8,359 nt of DNA, from NCBI GenBank assembly GCA_902766305.1, contig CACXDE010000423.1, positions 1 to 8,359 of the forward strand, written 5' to 3'. Shown in pieces: positions 1-5,353 of the stretch (its first letter is position 1; every line of letters begins with the position of its first letter). The notes under the pieces were generated by a model, which made no database searches, was not told where the DNA came from, and was given only the letters and a program-made list of their open reading frames with translations. The translations under genes were made by a program, and so were the position numbers. Origin of the DNA: an uncultured Ruminococcus sp. Lineage in GTDB: Bacteria; Bacillota; Clostridia; Oscillospirales; Acutalibacteraceae.

Positions 1-42
1 CACTACTTCATTGTAAAACGTAACATTTGTGAATCGTTCTTT

Positions 43-121
43 GCGCCAGTGAATTTACGGAATAGCACCGCCCGTGATTCATAAAAGCTTGTTTACGGAG
101 AAAGTGGTGCAAGACTGGTGC
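43..121. repeat. nested inverted-repeat block downstream of the 145-1308 gene
   Basis: Several imperfect inverted repeats are nested here. GCGCCAGT (43-50) pairs with ACTGGTGC (114-121), and GCACCGC (65-71) pairs with GTGGTGC (104-110), each with one wobble. GAATTTACGG (51-60) is nearly complementary to CCGTGATTC (72-80). No open reading frame of useful length crosses it. It could be an intergenic repeat of the genome or a folded RNA in the 3' region of the neighbouring transcript. It has no U-tract and so is not an obvious terminator. The pairing is visible in the sequence; the function is unknown. Confidence 0.35.
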
Positions 122-144
122 GGGACCGGCGGCTCGCCGGCTGG

Positions 145-1308
145 TTATTCGCTGTAGAAATATTCGGTTGTTTTAAGTATGCTTCCGTCTTTGTTGTAGA
201 TGATGCTGTGTTCATCTGTATCTGTAACAGCGCCTATCTTGCCGCTTTTCCAACCAATAATGTATTCACCCGGTCTGTAAAGCTTATATGAATAGCCGTC
301 CTTATCCTTTGCAAGAAGATAATAGATTACTGCGTCATTGTTCTTGCTTACTGTGCCGTTGAATGTGTAAGTATAACTATCGCCGCTCACCTGTACACTG
401 CTGTCCTTCATCAGATCAACTCTTTTAATCTCCTTGCCGGCGTTTTCAAATACAAGTGTCATTTCTGTGAACTTGTTGCTGCTGTCTGCCATTGAACCTT
501 TTCTTTCTGTTGTTATAACTGATGTTATATTTGTTTTGTCACCGTTTGTTTTTACCTGTGTGTCACGTTCAGAAAAGTCTGCAAGCGGGAAGCATTTGCA
601 CCATGTATCTTCATCAACTACTTCATTCTGCTCGATACCTTCGTCAAGGGGATAACGCAGTGTATCGTTGATTATCTGGTTTATTTTTTCCCCGTCGCTT
701 TCAAGAGTCAGTATGCCTGCGGGCTGTTCATGGAATACACTTGTCTGAACCGTGCCGCTGTACTTGCCATTGTCGATTTTTTTCATTACAGTCTTGCTGT
801 CGCCTATGCGGAATGTCAGCACATCATCCTTGCCGGGAATAACATTAGGTGTTACAGTAAGTGTAAGATCAATCGTCTTTGTATCATCATGTACCTTGCC
901 TAACTTAATGATATAATTAGCGGCAATTACCTGCGCATTGTTTTGCTCGTTTACCTTGTCCCAGATACTTTGTGAGCTTACGCCGTAGATCGAATCCACC
1001 TGCTGTACCATTATATCCGTTGTATTTTTCATCATAAAACTATAATAGTTAAGGGTCTGAAGCTGTACAAGCATGAAAACTGTCGTGCCTATCCATATTA
1101 TAAGACCGATAACCGCCGCTGTGCTCCTTGGTGTCGGCATCGGAGTTTTAGCCGGTTCTCCACTTTCGAGAACCTTGTTTATTCTCTTTTTATACAAAGC
1201 GTAATTTACGCTTATTATTAATACCGCAAGTACAATAACTATTGCCGCTCCGATAAGCACCCACTGTGCGACGTCCATTGCTTCAAAAAATCCTGTCTGA
1301 TTATACAT
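145..1308 (-). CDS. two-TM membrane protein with large extracellular domain, partner of LytTR regulator
   Basis: I do not recognise the family of this 387-residue protein. Two hydrophobic helices are visible, at about residues 15-38 and 63-83, separated by a basic, proline-rich loop (YKKRINK, then PMPTPR). By the positive-inside rule the loop is cytoplasmic, and residues 85-387 form an extracytoplasmic domain. That domain is rich in alternating polar/hydrophobic segments typical of beta structure (for example IDLTLTVTP near 146) and has only two cysteines (CKC, near 237-239). The ATG start is well supported: GGAGG lies 7 nt upstream and overlaps the stop of the LytTR gene, which ends 12 nt before it. 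The two are therefore almost certainly co-transcribed and probably translationally linked. The pairing suggests a membrane target, sensor or modulator of the regulator. That role is inference from position only. Confidence 0.85.
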   Translation of the reverse strand: MYNQTGFFEAMDVAQWVLIGAAIVIVLAVLIISVNYALYKKRINKVLESGEPAKTPMPTPRSTAAVIGLIIWIGTTVFMLVQLQTLNYYSFMMKNTTDIMVQQVDSIYGVSSQSIWDKVNEQNNAQVIAANYIIKLGKVHDDTKTIDLTLTVTPNVIPGKDDVLTFRIGDSKTVMKKIDNGKYSGTVQTSVFHEQPAGILTLESDGEKINQIINDTLRYPLDEGIEQNEVVDEDTWCKCFPLADFSERDTQVKTNGDKTNITSVITTERKGSMADSSNKFTEMTLVFENAGKEIKRVDLMKDSSVQVSGDSYTYTFNGTVSKNNDAVIYYLLAKDKDGYSYKLYRPGEYIIGWKSGKIGAVTDTDEHSIIYNKDGSILKTTEYFYSE

Positions 1309-1320
1309 AATTATTCCTCC

Positions 1321-1770
1321 TTAAATTCCAAAAAAAGCCTTGAATCTGCTGTAATAACTTCTTGTTACGTCAACCCTTGAACCGTTTTTCATTTTCAGTA
1401 TAAACTTCATTGAAAACGTAGGTATGATCTCCCTGACTTGCTTCTTTGCGATTATCACCGAATTGCTTACCCTTAGAAAAACCTCCGGGTCAAGTACAGC
1501 GGTAAGCTGATAAAGTCTGTCTGAGGTTTTGAAAACATTGTCTGCCGTGTGTATTTCCACATTATGACCGTAGCTTTCAATAGTCACTATATCATCAACT
1601 GATATCAGCTTTTTGGAGCCGTCCTCATCCCTTACAGTCAGATGTCCGGGAAACCTGTCGTTCTCGCTCAGAATATACTTTGCATCGTCGTCTATTCCAA
1701 TGCCGTGCTCTTCAAGAGACTGTTTTACGCTTTCGTAGTTTTCATCACTTACAGACAGTTTTATCTTCAA
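1321..1770 (-). CDS. small LytTR-family DNA-binding transcriptional regulator (TTG start)
   Basis: This encodes 149 residues. Residues about 43-148 match the LytTR DNA-binding domain: IESYGHNVEIHTADNVF (64-80), the RLYQL segment (85-89), FLRVSNSVIIAKKQV (98-112) and the closing VTRSYYSRFKAFFGI (135-149). There is no receiver domain. Residues 1-42 form the short lead-in seen in stand-alone LytTR regulators of about 150 residues. The frame can be extended to a TTG at 1809, but that codon lacks a ribosome binding site. The TTG at 1768-1770 has AGGGGG 7 nt upstream and gives the family-like start MKIKLSVSDENY. The gene is first in a two-gene unit with the membrane protein at 145-1308. It has its own sigma-A promoter and perfect short palindromes in its leader (AGAAG-4-CTTCT at 1827-1840; CAAAGCTTTG at 1807-1816), which could be operators. 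What it regulates cannot be read from the window. Confidence 0.9.
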   Translation of the reverse strand: MKIKLSVSDENYESVKQSLEEHGIGIDDDAKYILSENDRFPGHLTVRDEDGSKKLISVDDIVTIESYGHNVEIHTADNVFKTSDRLYQLTAVLDPEVFLRVSNSVIIAKKQVREIIPTFSMKFILKMKNGSRVDVTRSYYSRFKAFFGI

Positions 1771-1846
1771 ACCGCATACCCCCTGTGTATCGAATATTTT
1801 TTTTAACAAAGCTTTGTTTTTTTCTTAGAAGTTACCTTCTGATATG

Positions 1847-1875
1847 ATTATAATCCAGACTTAAAATAAATGCAA
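1847..1875 (-). promoter_or_regulatory. sigma-A promoter of the LytTR / membrane-protein pair
   Basis: On the minus strand the -35 box TTGCAT (1870-1875) is followed by a 17-bp spacer and a perfect TATAAT -10 box (1847-1852). The predicted transcript starts near 1840 and has a leader of about 70 nt before the TTG start. The perfect inverted repeat AGAAG-TTAC-CTTCT (1827-1840) overlaps the predicted start of transcription, where a repressor or autoregulator could bind. Confidence 0.7.
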
Positions 1876-1949
1876 TATGTTCTGCATAGCTTGCACTGTA
1901 CGGCGCACGGATTGCAAAAAGGGCTGTTTTTTCCCTTATTTCTTGCAAA

Positions 1950-1965
1950 TTGTAATTTTGTAATT
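1950..1965. repeat. perfect tandem octamer TTGTAATT x2
   Basis: TTGTAATT occurs twice without a gap (AATTACAA x2 on the minus strand), about 75-90 bp upstream of the LytTR promoter -35 box. GCAAATT and AATTGC flank it as an imperfect inverted repeat. LytTR proteins usually bind direct repeats spaced about one helical turn or more apart, so this could be part of an operator, but AT-rich chance similarity is equally possible. Confidence 0.3.
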
Positions 1966-1971
1966 GCTTGA

Positions 1972-1999
1972 ATTATACCAATATTCAATTATAGTAAAC
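1972..1999 (-). promoter_or_regulatory. possible second upstream promoter (extended -10)
   Basis: On the minus strand TGGTATAAT forms an extended -10 element (TATAAT at 1972-1977), with a poor -35 candidate GTTTAC (1994-1999) 16 bp upstream. A second TATAAT lies 10 bp further upstream. A transcript from here would cross the tandem octamer and the weak AAGGG/CCCTT hairpin before reaching the main LytTR promoter. AT-rich DNA produces such boxes readily, so this is tentative. Confidence 0.3.
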
Positions 2000-2046
2000 G
2001 TCATTTATAAAGTCCTATTGTCAGTCTGAAAAATATTTCTTCTTCC

Positions 2047-2133
2047 TGTCATTCTGAGGAGCGCAGCGACGAAGAATCTTTCCGATTATGTTGCTTTTGT
2101 GAAAAAGATCCTTCGCTTACGCTCAGGATGACA
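2047..2133. repeat. imperfect palindromic intergenic repeat, short copy
   Basis: This 87-bp element starts TGTCATTCTGAGGAGCG and ends with the near-complement CGCTCAGGATGACA. The inner parts GAAGAATCTTT and AAAGATCCTTC continue the inverted repeat, so the whole element can fold into a long hairpin. It has the look of the small mobile or REP-like intergenic repeats common in gut Clostridia. A second, longer copy lies at 7839-7982. It encodes nothing. Confidence 0.8.
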
Positions 2134-2170
2134 TGAAGGCAAAACTTTTATCGTTTACCTAAGTAAATAA

Positions 2171-2234
2171 AAAAGTTTCGGTCAAGCCTTTGGTCAGGGG
2201 GGTCGGGGGCTGAAAGCCCCTGCTTTCTCAAACT
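2171..2234. repeat. GC-rich hairpin repeat
   Basis: The short inverted repeat AGTTT (2174-2178) / AAACT (2230-2234) encloses a G-rich run and a perfect GGGGCT-GAA-AGCCCC hairpin (2206-2220). The opening AAAAGTTTCGGTCAAGCC followed by a G-run and a GGGGC...GCCCC hairpin resembles another family of intergenic repeats I associate with Ruminococcus-like genomes. That association is from memory and was not searched. No T-tract follows the hairpin, so it is not a normal terminator. Confidence 0.5.
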
Positions 2235-2284
2235 CTAAAAAGGTCAGGTTTTATTGAATGTTAGTATTAGTACATAATGATAAA

Positions 2285-2330
2285 ATACAGCCGTGTTTTC
2301 CGCTTTGTCGTCCGGGAAACACGGCTGTAT
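2285..2330 (-). terminator. strong rho-independent terminator ending the main operon
   Basis: A perfect 14-bp stem (2285-2298 with 2317-2330) is extended by a G-U and two G-C pairs to about 17 bp, with a 12-nt loop. It lies 8 nt after the stop codon of the HD-GYP remnant, and on the minus strand it is followed by TTTTATCATT. A shorter T-run on the other side (GTTTTTG) would let it work on the plus strand too, but no plus-strand gene precedes it. Confidence 0.85.
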
Positions 2331-2338
2331 GTTTTTGA

Positions 2339-2734
2339 TTATTCGTGCATCTTATATTCCTTATCGTCGTCAATCATGGAGATCATAATATCTGCGATTG
2401 CAGGATCAAACTGACTTCCTTTGCATCTTTCTATTTCTGCGCGGACATCAGCCTGGGCTTTAGGTTTTGAATAGGTTCTTGTTGATGTCATTGCATCATA
2501 GCAGTCTGCAAGACATATTATCCTTGCGGCTTCGGGTATCTCTTCACCTTTCAGACCGTCAGGGTATCCCTTGCCGTTATAGCGTTCGTGATGGCTTCTT
2601 GCACCGTTGGCAAGCTCCGGCATAGCTGATATCTGCCTCAGGATATTGCAGCTCTGAGTGATATAGACCGACACAAACAGCATCATAAAAATGCTTGCAT
2701 ATTGTATAGTAAGCAAGATATTATATATTGTCAT
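2339..2734 (-). CDS. internally deleted HD-GYP domain protein, probably inactive remnant
   Basis: This 131-residue ORF has a membrane helix (about 3-25) followed directly by the C-terminal half of an HD-GYP phosphodiesterase domain. That half includes HHERYNGKGYPDGLKGEEIP (48-67, with the GYP signature at 56-58), LADCYDAMTS (75-84) and the end of the domain. The first metal-binding His and the HD dyad, which should lie before residue 30, are missing. Full HD-GYP domains, which cleave cyclic di-GMP, are far longer and usually follow a sensor region. The simplest reading is an in-frame internal deletion near residues 26-32 that joined an N-terminal membrane segment to the domain's second half. 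The start at 2732-2734 has GAGGG 9 nt upstream. The frame can be extended to 2818, but that extension runs through the hairpin at 2788-2816 and is unlikely to be translated. A weak TATAAC box (2754-2759) might allow independent transcription. A catalytic role is improbable. Confidence 0.75.
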   Translation of the reverse strand: MTIYNILLTIQYASIFMMLFVSVYITQSCNILRQISAMPELANGARSHHERYNGKGYPDGLKGEEIPEAARIICLADCYDAMTSTRTYSKPKAQADVRAEIERCKGSQFDPAIADIMISMIDDDKEYKMHE

Positions 2735-2787
2735 TTGTAATATCCCTCGTTTTGTTATATTGATTGATGTATCCGGCAGAATAAAGG

Positions 2788-2816
2788 GGCTGCCGTAAAA
2801 ATTTGATGCGGCAGCC
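2788..2816 (-). terminator. GC-rich hairpin after the two-TM gene, weak terminator
   Basis: The perfect 8-bp stem GGCTGCCG / CGGCAGCC with a 13-nt loop starts 8 nt beyond the stop of the 2825-3226 gene. On the minus strand it is followed by CCTTTATTC, a poor U-tract. It could terminate part of the transcription, or separate the HD-GYP remnant from the operon above. Confidence 0.5.
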
Positions 2817-2824
2817 ATGATTTA

Positions 2825-3226
2825 TCATTTGAGTTTTTCGATTTTTATTCCGTATCCTTCAGGCAGACACGCCGCAGGTACACTCTTATCCATATATCGG
2901 CGGCACACTTCCTCGTAGATAACGTACAGGGTCTGTACGCCGTTTTCAAGGACAAAATAATGCGTAATATACGGAACCAATAAGCAAAGCAGCAGCACAA
3001 ACAGTAAGAATAACGGTATCATAGGCTTGAATATCATAACAAGCAGCACCGCAACAGTAATTATCGCAAACATGAATGTTACGATAAGATGTATGAATCT
3101 TTCATGCTGCCAGAACTGTATCTCTCTTATAAGCTCTCTCTTGAAGCCTTCAGGGTCAGAAAGCCCGGACGTATTTTCCAGAAAGCTCCGCAGGGACTCT
3201 ATGTAGTCCTTGAGTTTTTTACCCAT
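2825..3226 (-). CDS. small two-TM membrane protein of unknown function
   Basis: I do not recognise the family of this 133-residue protein. A charged amphipathic N-terminal region (1-42) precedes two adjacent hydrophobic helices (about 44-66 and 69-91) separated by KP. A soluble tail of about 40 residues follows and ends in GYGIKIEKLK. The hairpin arrangement puts both ends on the same side of the membrane, probably the cytoplasm. I chose the ATG at 3224-3226 because AGAGG lies 8 nt upstream. An in-frame ATG at 3257-3259 would add 11 residues and overlap the end of the acetyltransferase gene by 14 nt, but its ribosome binding site is poor. With the preferred start, the gene begins 19 nt after the acetyltransferase stop, so it is the next member of the operon. 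A hairpin follows it. Confidence 0.8.
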   Translation of the reverse strand: MGKKLKDYIESLRSFLENTSGLSDPEGFKRELIREIQFWQHERFIHLIVTFMFAIITVAVLLVMIFKPMIPLFLLFVLLLCLLVPYITHYFVLENGVQTLYVIYEEVCRRYMDKSVPAACLPEGYGIKIEKLK

Positions 3227-3245
3227 ATCCTTCGCCTCTTTGAGG

Positions 3246-3773
3246 TCATTTTTTTCCATTTTTAGGTATCTCTCGTTCCATAATATATTCCTTGCATACA
3301 AAACCGCCGCCAATATCAGTATCCTCAGAACGTATTTTTACAAAATCCAAATGTTCATATACGTTTATGGCAAAATCGTTATTTCTCTCAACCCTGAGGC
3401 GTATTTTTCTGATATGTGAAAATCCTATATAGGGATTATTGAAAATAGCATCAAGATGAGAAATAGTTCTTTTTGCAAGTCCCTGACGCCGGTACTCTGC
3501 CTTTATATACAGTCTTGCAAGATACAGATAATTACTTTGTACAAGTACGCACATATATCCGGCAAGCTGATTATCAGCAAGAAGCATATAATATATATAC
3601 CCTTGTGACATCTGCTTTTTGAGTGCATCATGCGACTGATACTTTTCCAGCATATAGTCTATCTGTTCCTCAGAATAAATATTCTTATAGTAATTGTGCC
3701 AGACATTATAGGCTGCATTTACTACTTCATTTATCTGTTTTTCCGTTGCTACGGGCATTACATCAAATCTCAT
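3246..3773 (-). CDS. GNAT-family N-acetyltransferase
   Basis: This 175-residue protein has the GNAT fold signatures. The central strand LYLARLYIKAEYRRQGLAKR (83-102) contains the acetyl-CoA pyrophosphate-binding RRQGLA loop (95-100). LRVERNNDFAINVYEHLDF (126-144) is the conserved motif in which the Asn and Tyr residues lie near the cofactor and catalytic site. The C-terminus (GGGFVCKEYIMERE, 155-168) resembles GNATs of the type that ends GxGxVMDDYVMEK. The substrate cannot be told; such enzymes acetylate small amines or protein N-termini and lysines. The ATG start has AGAGG 7 nt upstream. It follows the 3824-4210 gene by 50 nt with no clear promoter or terminator between them, so it probably belongs to the same transcript. 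Confidence 0.9.
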   Translation of the reverse strand: MRFDVMPVATEKQINEVVNAAYNVWHNYYKNIYSEEQIDYMLEKYQSHDALKKQMSQGYIYYMLLADNQLAGYMCVLVQSNYLYLARLYIKAEYRRQGLAKRTISHLDAIFNNPYIGFSHIRKIRLRVERNNDFAINVYEHLDFVKIRSEDTDIGGGFVCKEYIMEREIPKNGKK

Positions 3774-3823
3774 GTTTACCTCTCGTTGGTGATAAAAATG
3801 TATTGCTTTAAAAAAGAAATCAT

Positions 3824-4210
3824 TTACCTGTTATTGTTTCTCTCGATCTTGCGCCTGTTGACAATAGTATCAACGTGTATATCCTCAGAGCTTGTAAGCT
3901 GCAGCGGCGCATTTTTCTTATATGTATAGGGTTCGCTCTGACCGTTGGTCTTGTAGCTGTGCCATATAAGAAAAACAGTTATGCCTGTGCCGACAACACT
4001 TACTCCTATCGCTATAGCTATAGTTTTTCCGGTTATACCTGAGCTGCTCTTTTTTGATGATGTGCTTTTAGCAGTCTGTACTATCTGAGGTGTACCGTCA
4101 TCCTGTGCAAGGGTATCCTGCGCAGCGGACGCTGAGAAAGAAAACAGGGAAAGTGACAGAACCGCCATTATCATCATACTGAAGAATATCTGCATACGTC
4201 TTTTTTTCAT
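3824..4210 (-). CDS. small signal-peptide / single-TM protein coupled to the zinc-ribbon gene
   Basis: This 128-residue protein starts with a typical signal peptide: basic MKKRR, a hydrophobic core at about 7-24, and a likely cleavage after the SASAA stretch near residue 30. A Ser/Thr/Lys-rich extracytoplasmic segment (31-60) leads to a transmembrane helix (about 61-83) and a polar, probably cytoplasmic tail with PYTYKKNAPLQLTSSEDIHV. It would therefore be a type I membrane protein. Its ATG overlaps the stop of the upstream zinc-ribbon gene by 1 nt (TGATG), with GGAGG 9 nt upstream inside that gene, so the two are translationally coupled. I do not know the family. The coupling suggests that it sits in the same membrane complex as the zinc-ribbon and SPFH proteins. 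Confidence 0.85.
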   Translation of the reverse strand: MKKRRMQIFFSMMIMAVLSLSLFSFSASAAQDTLAQDDGTPQIVQTAKSTSSKKSSSGITGKTIAIAIGVSVVGTGITVFLIWHSYKTNGQSEPYTYKKNAPLQLTSSEDIHVDTIVNRRKIERNNNR

Positions 4211-5280
4211 CAGAAGGCACCTCCCAGAAACAGCATTGCAATAAATACAACTACAAGCATAACAGCAGCAAAAATACCAAGCTTTGCCGCACTGACAGGA
4301 AGCTCGCCGTAGGTCTTTCCGGTCTGCCCGTTCATAGCGTACATATAGTCCTTGTCCTTATACTTGAACGTCATAAGCCATACCGGCATAAGCGCATACT
4401 CCCATGATTCGTTCAGGGTTTTCAGATCCATTGAATCTATGGTTACGGAATCATAATCCTTTATAGACTCCTTGTATATCTTCTCGGCATATTTTGAAAG
4501 CTCCTGATCGACATCATGCTGAGCGTCATTTCTTTCAAGATCACGCTTTTCAGCAAGGAAGCCGGAAAGATATGACATTGTAAATGGTCTTGCCTCATCG
4601 TCATCGAAAGGATTGACATATTTGAGTGCTTTTTTATCATCGGCAGTTTTCAGCGCAGAGTGGGGGAAATGTTTAAAATCTATCGTACCGTATCGTGTTA
4701 CCTTATATATTTTCTTTTCCTCATACTCATAGTCGCCCTCACGCCAGGTTCTTCTTCTTTCGGCAGTAGCATGAACTCCGCCGTCTTTGAGAGAATTTAT
4801 AAGCCAGTAGGGATAATAAACGCCCTTCATCATATCAAGCTGTGCATCCGAAAGGAAATCATTCGGCAGGAATTTTTTCTTTCCGCAGAAATCGTAAAAT
4901 TTCTGTTTTGCATCCTTTTCCGAAATTTTGAACGGGATAACAAGATTAGGCTTGAAGCTTCCGGCAAGACGGTTGGAAAGTACAATGGGGTTATGACAGT
5001 ATACGCAGAACGTAGCTGCTGTATTTGTTTCAGCTATAACCTCAGCGCCGCAGCTCTGACAAACATAAAGAGCGGCTTCACCAAATTCGTCATCGCTTTC
5101 GGTTTTTTCCGGTTCGAGCTTTGACTCCTCATTAAGCTTTTCATCAAGCTTTCCGAAATGCTTTGCAAGCTCGTCCTCGGTGAAATCACTTCCGCAGTAC
5201 TCGCAGGCGAATTTCAGCTTCTTCGGATCATATTGCAGCGGACCGCCGCAGTTTATACATTTATAGGATAAAGCTTCCAT
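4210..5280 (-). CDS. tail-anchored double zinc-ribbon membrane protein (YdjG-like)
   Basis: The protein has 356 residues. An N-terminal TFIIB-type zinc ribbon (C8, C11, C26, C29) is followed by an acidic linker (43-68) and a second ribbon (C74, C77, C92, C95). The long middle domain contains YYPYWLI (155-161) and ALMPVWLMTFKYKDKDY (296-312), ending in MNGQTGKTYGELPVS. A single transmembrane helix (about 334-353) closes the protein, leaving the ribbons in the cytoplasm. Proteins of this layout are usually annotated 'TFIIB-type zinc ribbon-containing'. Bacillus subtilis YdjG, a membrane partner of the SPFH protein YdjI and of PspA, is the nearest characterised type I can name; the match is by layout and is not a search result. 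The gene begins 128 nt after the SPFH gene, the largest gap in the operon. Its ATG has no adjacent ribbon-binding purine tract: AGAGGTG is 30 nt upstream, across a 7-bp hairpin. It is coupled to the next gene by a 1-nt overlap. Confidence 0.88.
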   Translation of the reverse strand: MEALSYKCINCGGPLQYDPKKLKFACEYCGSDFTEDELAKHFGKLDEKLNEESKLEPEKTESDDEFGEAALYVCQSCGAEVIAETNTAATFCVYCHNPIVLSNRLAGSFKPNLVIPFKISEKDAKQKFYDFCGKKKFLPNDFLSDAQLDMMKGVYYPYWLINSLKDGGVHATAERRRTWREGDYEYEEKKIYKVTRYGTIDFKHFPHSALKTADDKKALKYVNPFDDDEARPFTMSYLSGFLAEKRDLERNDAQHDVDQELSKYAEKIYKESIKDYDSVTIDSMDLKTLNESWEYALMPVWLMTFKYKDKDYMYAMNGQTGKTYGELPVSAAKLGIFAAVMLVVVFIAMLFLGGAF

Positions 5281-5299
5281 ATACAGGCTGTGCTGTCAT
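5261..5299 (-). CDS. possible 12-codon upstream ORF overlapping the zinc-ribbon gene start
   Basis: ATG (5297-5299), in the loop of the 5286-5306 hairpin, opens a 12-residue frame MTAQPVYGSFIL. It ends with TAA at 5261-5263, inside codons 6-7 of the zinc-ribbon gene and in a different frame. The AGAGGTG Shine-Dalgarno is 11 nt upstream, a workable but long spacing. If translated, it would compete with or be coupled to the main start. It is too short to judge by coding content. Confidence 0.3.
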   Translation of the reverse strand: MTAQPVYGSFIL

Positions 5300-5317
5300 C
5301 ACAGCCGCTTCACCTCT
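5286..5317 (-). promoter_or_regulatory. hairpin between Shine-Dalgarno and start codon of the zinc-ribbon gene
   Basis: The only good ribosome binding site, AGAGGTG (5311-5317), is followed by AAGC, then the perfect 7-bp hairpin GGCTGTG-ATGACAG-CACAGCC (5286-5306), then TGTAT and the ATG at 5278-5280. The linear spacing is 30 nt. With the hairpin folded, the effective spacing becomes 9 nt, which is near optimal. An in-frame TGA just upstream rules out a longer N-terminus. Hairpin-shortened spacers of this kind are known, for example in phage T4 gene 38. Here it would make translation depend on leader folding. Confidence 0.5.
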
Positions 5318-5324
5318 TTTCTCA

Positions 5325-5353
5325 ATTATAACTTTTTTCCCGTCACGGCAAAC
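5325..5353 (-). promoter_or_regulatory. weak internal promoter candidate before the zinc-ribbon gene
   Basis: A perfect TATAAT (5325-5330) lies on the minus strand, with only a poor -35 candidate (GTTTGC, 5348-5353, 17-bp spacer) that falls inside the 5334-5367 hairpin. Transcription from it would start close to the Shine-Dalgarno. Another TATAAT (5384-5389) lacks a good -35 box at the usual distance. Separate transcription of the zinc-ribbon gene and those after it is possible but weakly supported. Confidence 0.25.

Larger units (their letters stand above)
1771..2338. other. 568-bp intergenic region with promoters, two repeats and a terminator
   Basis: No gene is supported here. From left to right it holds the leader and promoter of the LytTR gene, an AT-rich stretch (1900-2046) with a tandem octamer and a possible second promoter, a palindromic 'TGTCATTCTGAGG' repeat (2047-2133), a short TTTAC-CTAA-GTAAA inverted repeat (2154-2167), a GC-rich hairpin repeat (2171-2234) and the terminator of the HD-GYP remnant (2285-2330). 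A weak hairpin (AAGGG/CCCTT followed by TTT on the minus strand, about 1917-1937) might act as an attenuator of any transcript started upstream. Confidence 0.6.

Noticed and set aside
126..140. CCGGC-GGCTC-GCCGG hairpin as a terminator of the 145-1308 gene
   Set aside because: The 5-bp stem is short, and no U-tract follows on the minus strand.
2732..2818. Longer N-terminus for the HD-GYP remnant
   Set aside because: The 28 extra residues are read through the 2788-2816 hairpin, and no ribosome binding site of note precedes them. The internal ATG has GAGGG at 9 nt.
4660..5124. 154-codon plus-strand open frame with hydrophobic segments
   Set aside because: It is antisense to the double zinc-ribbon gene. 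The hydrophobic look comes from the complement of charged codons.
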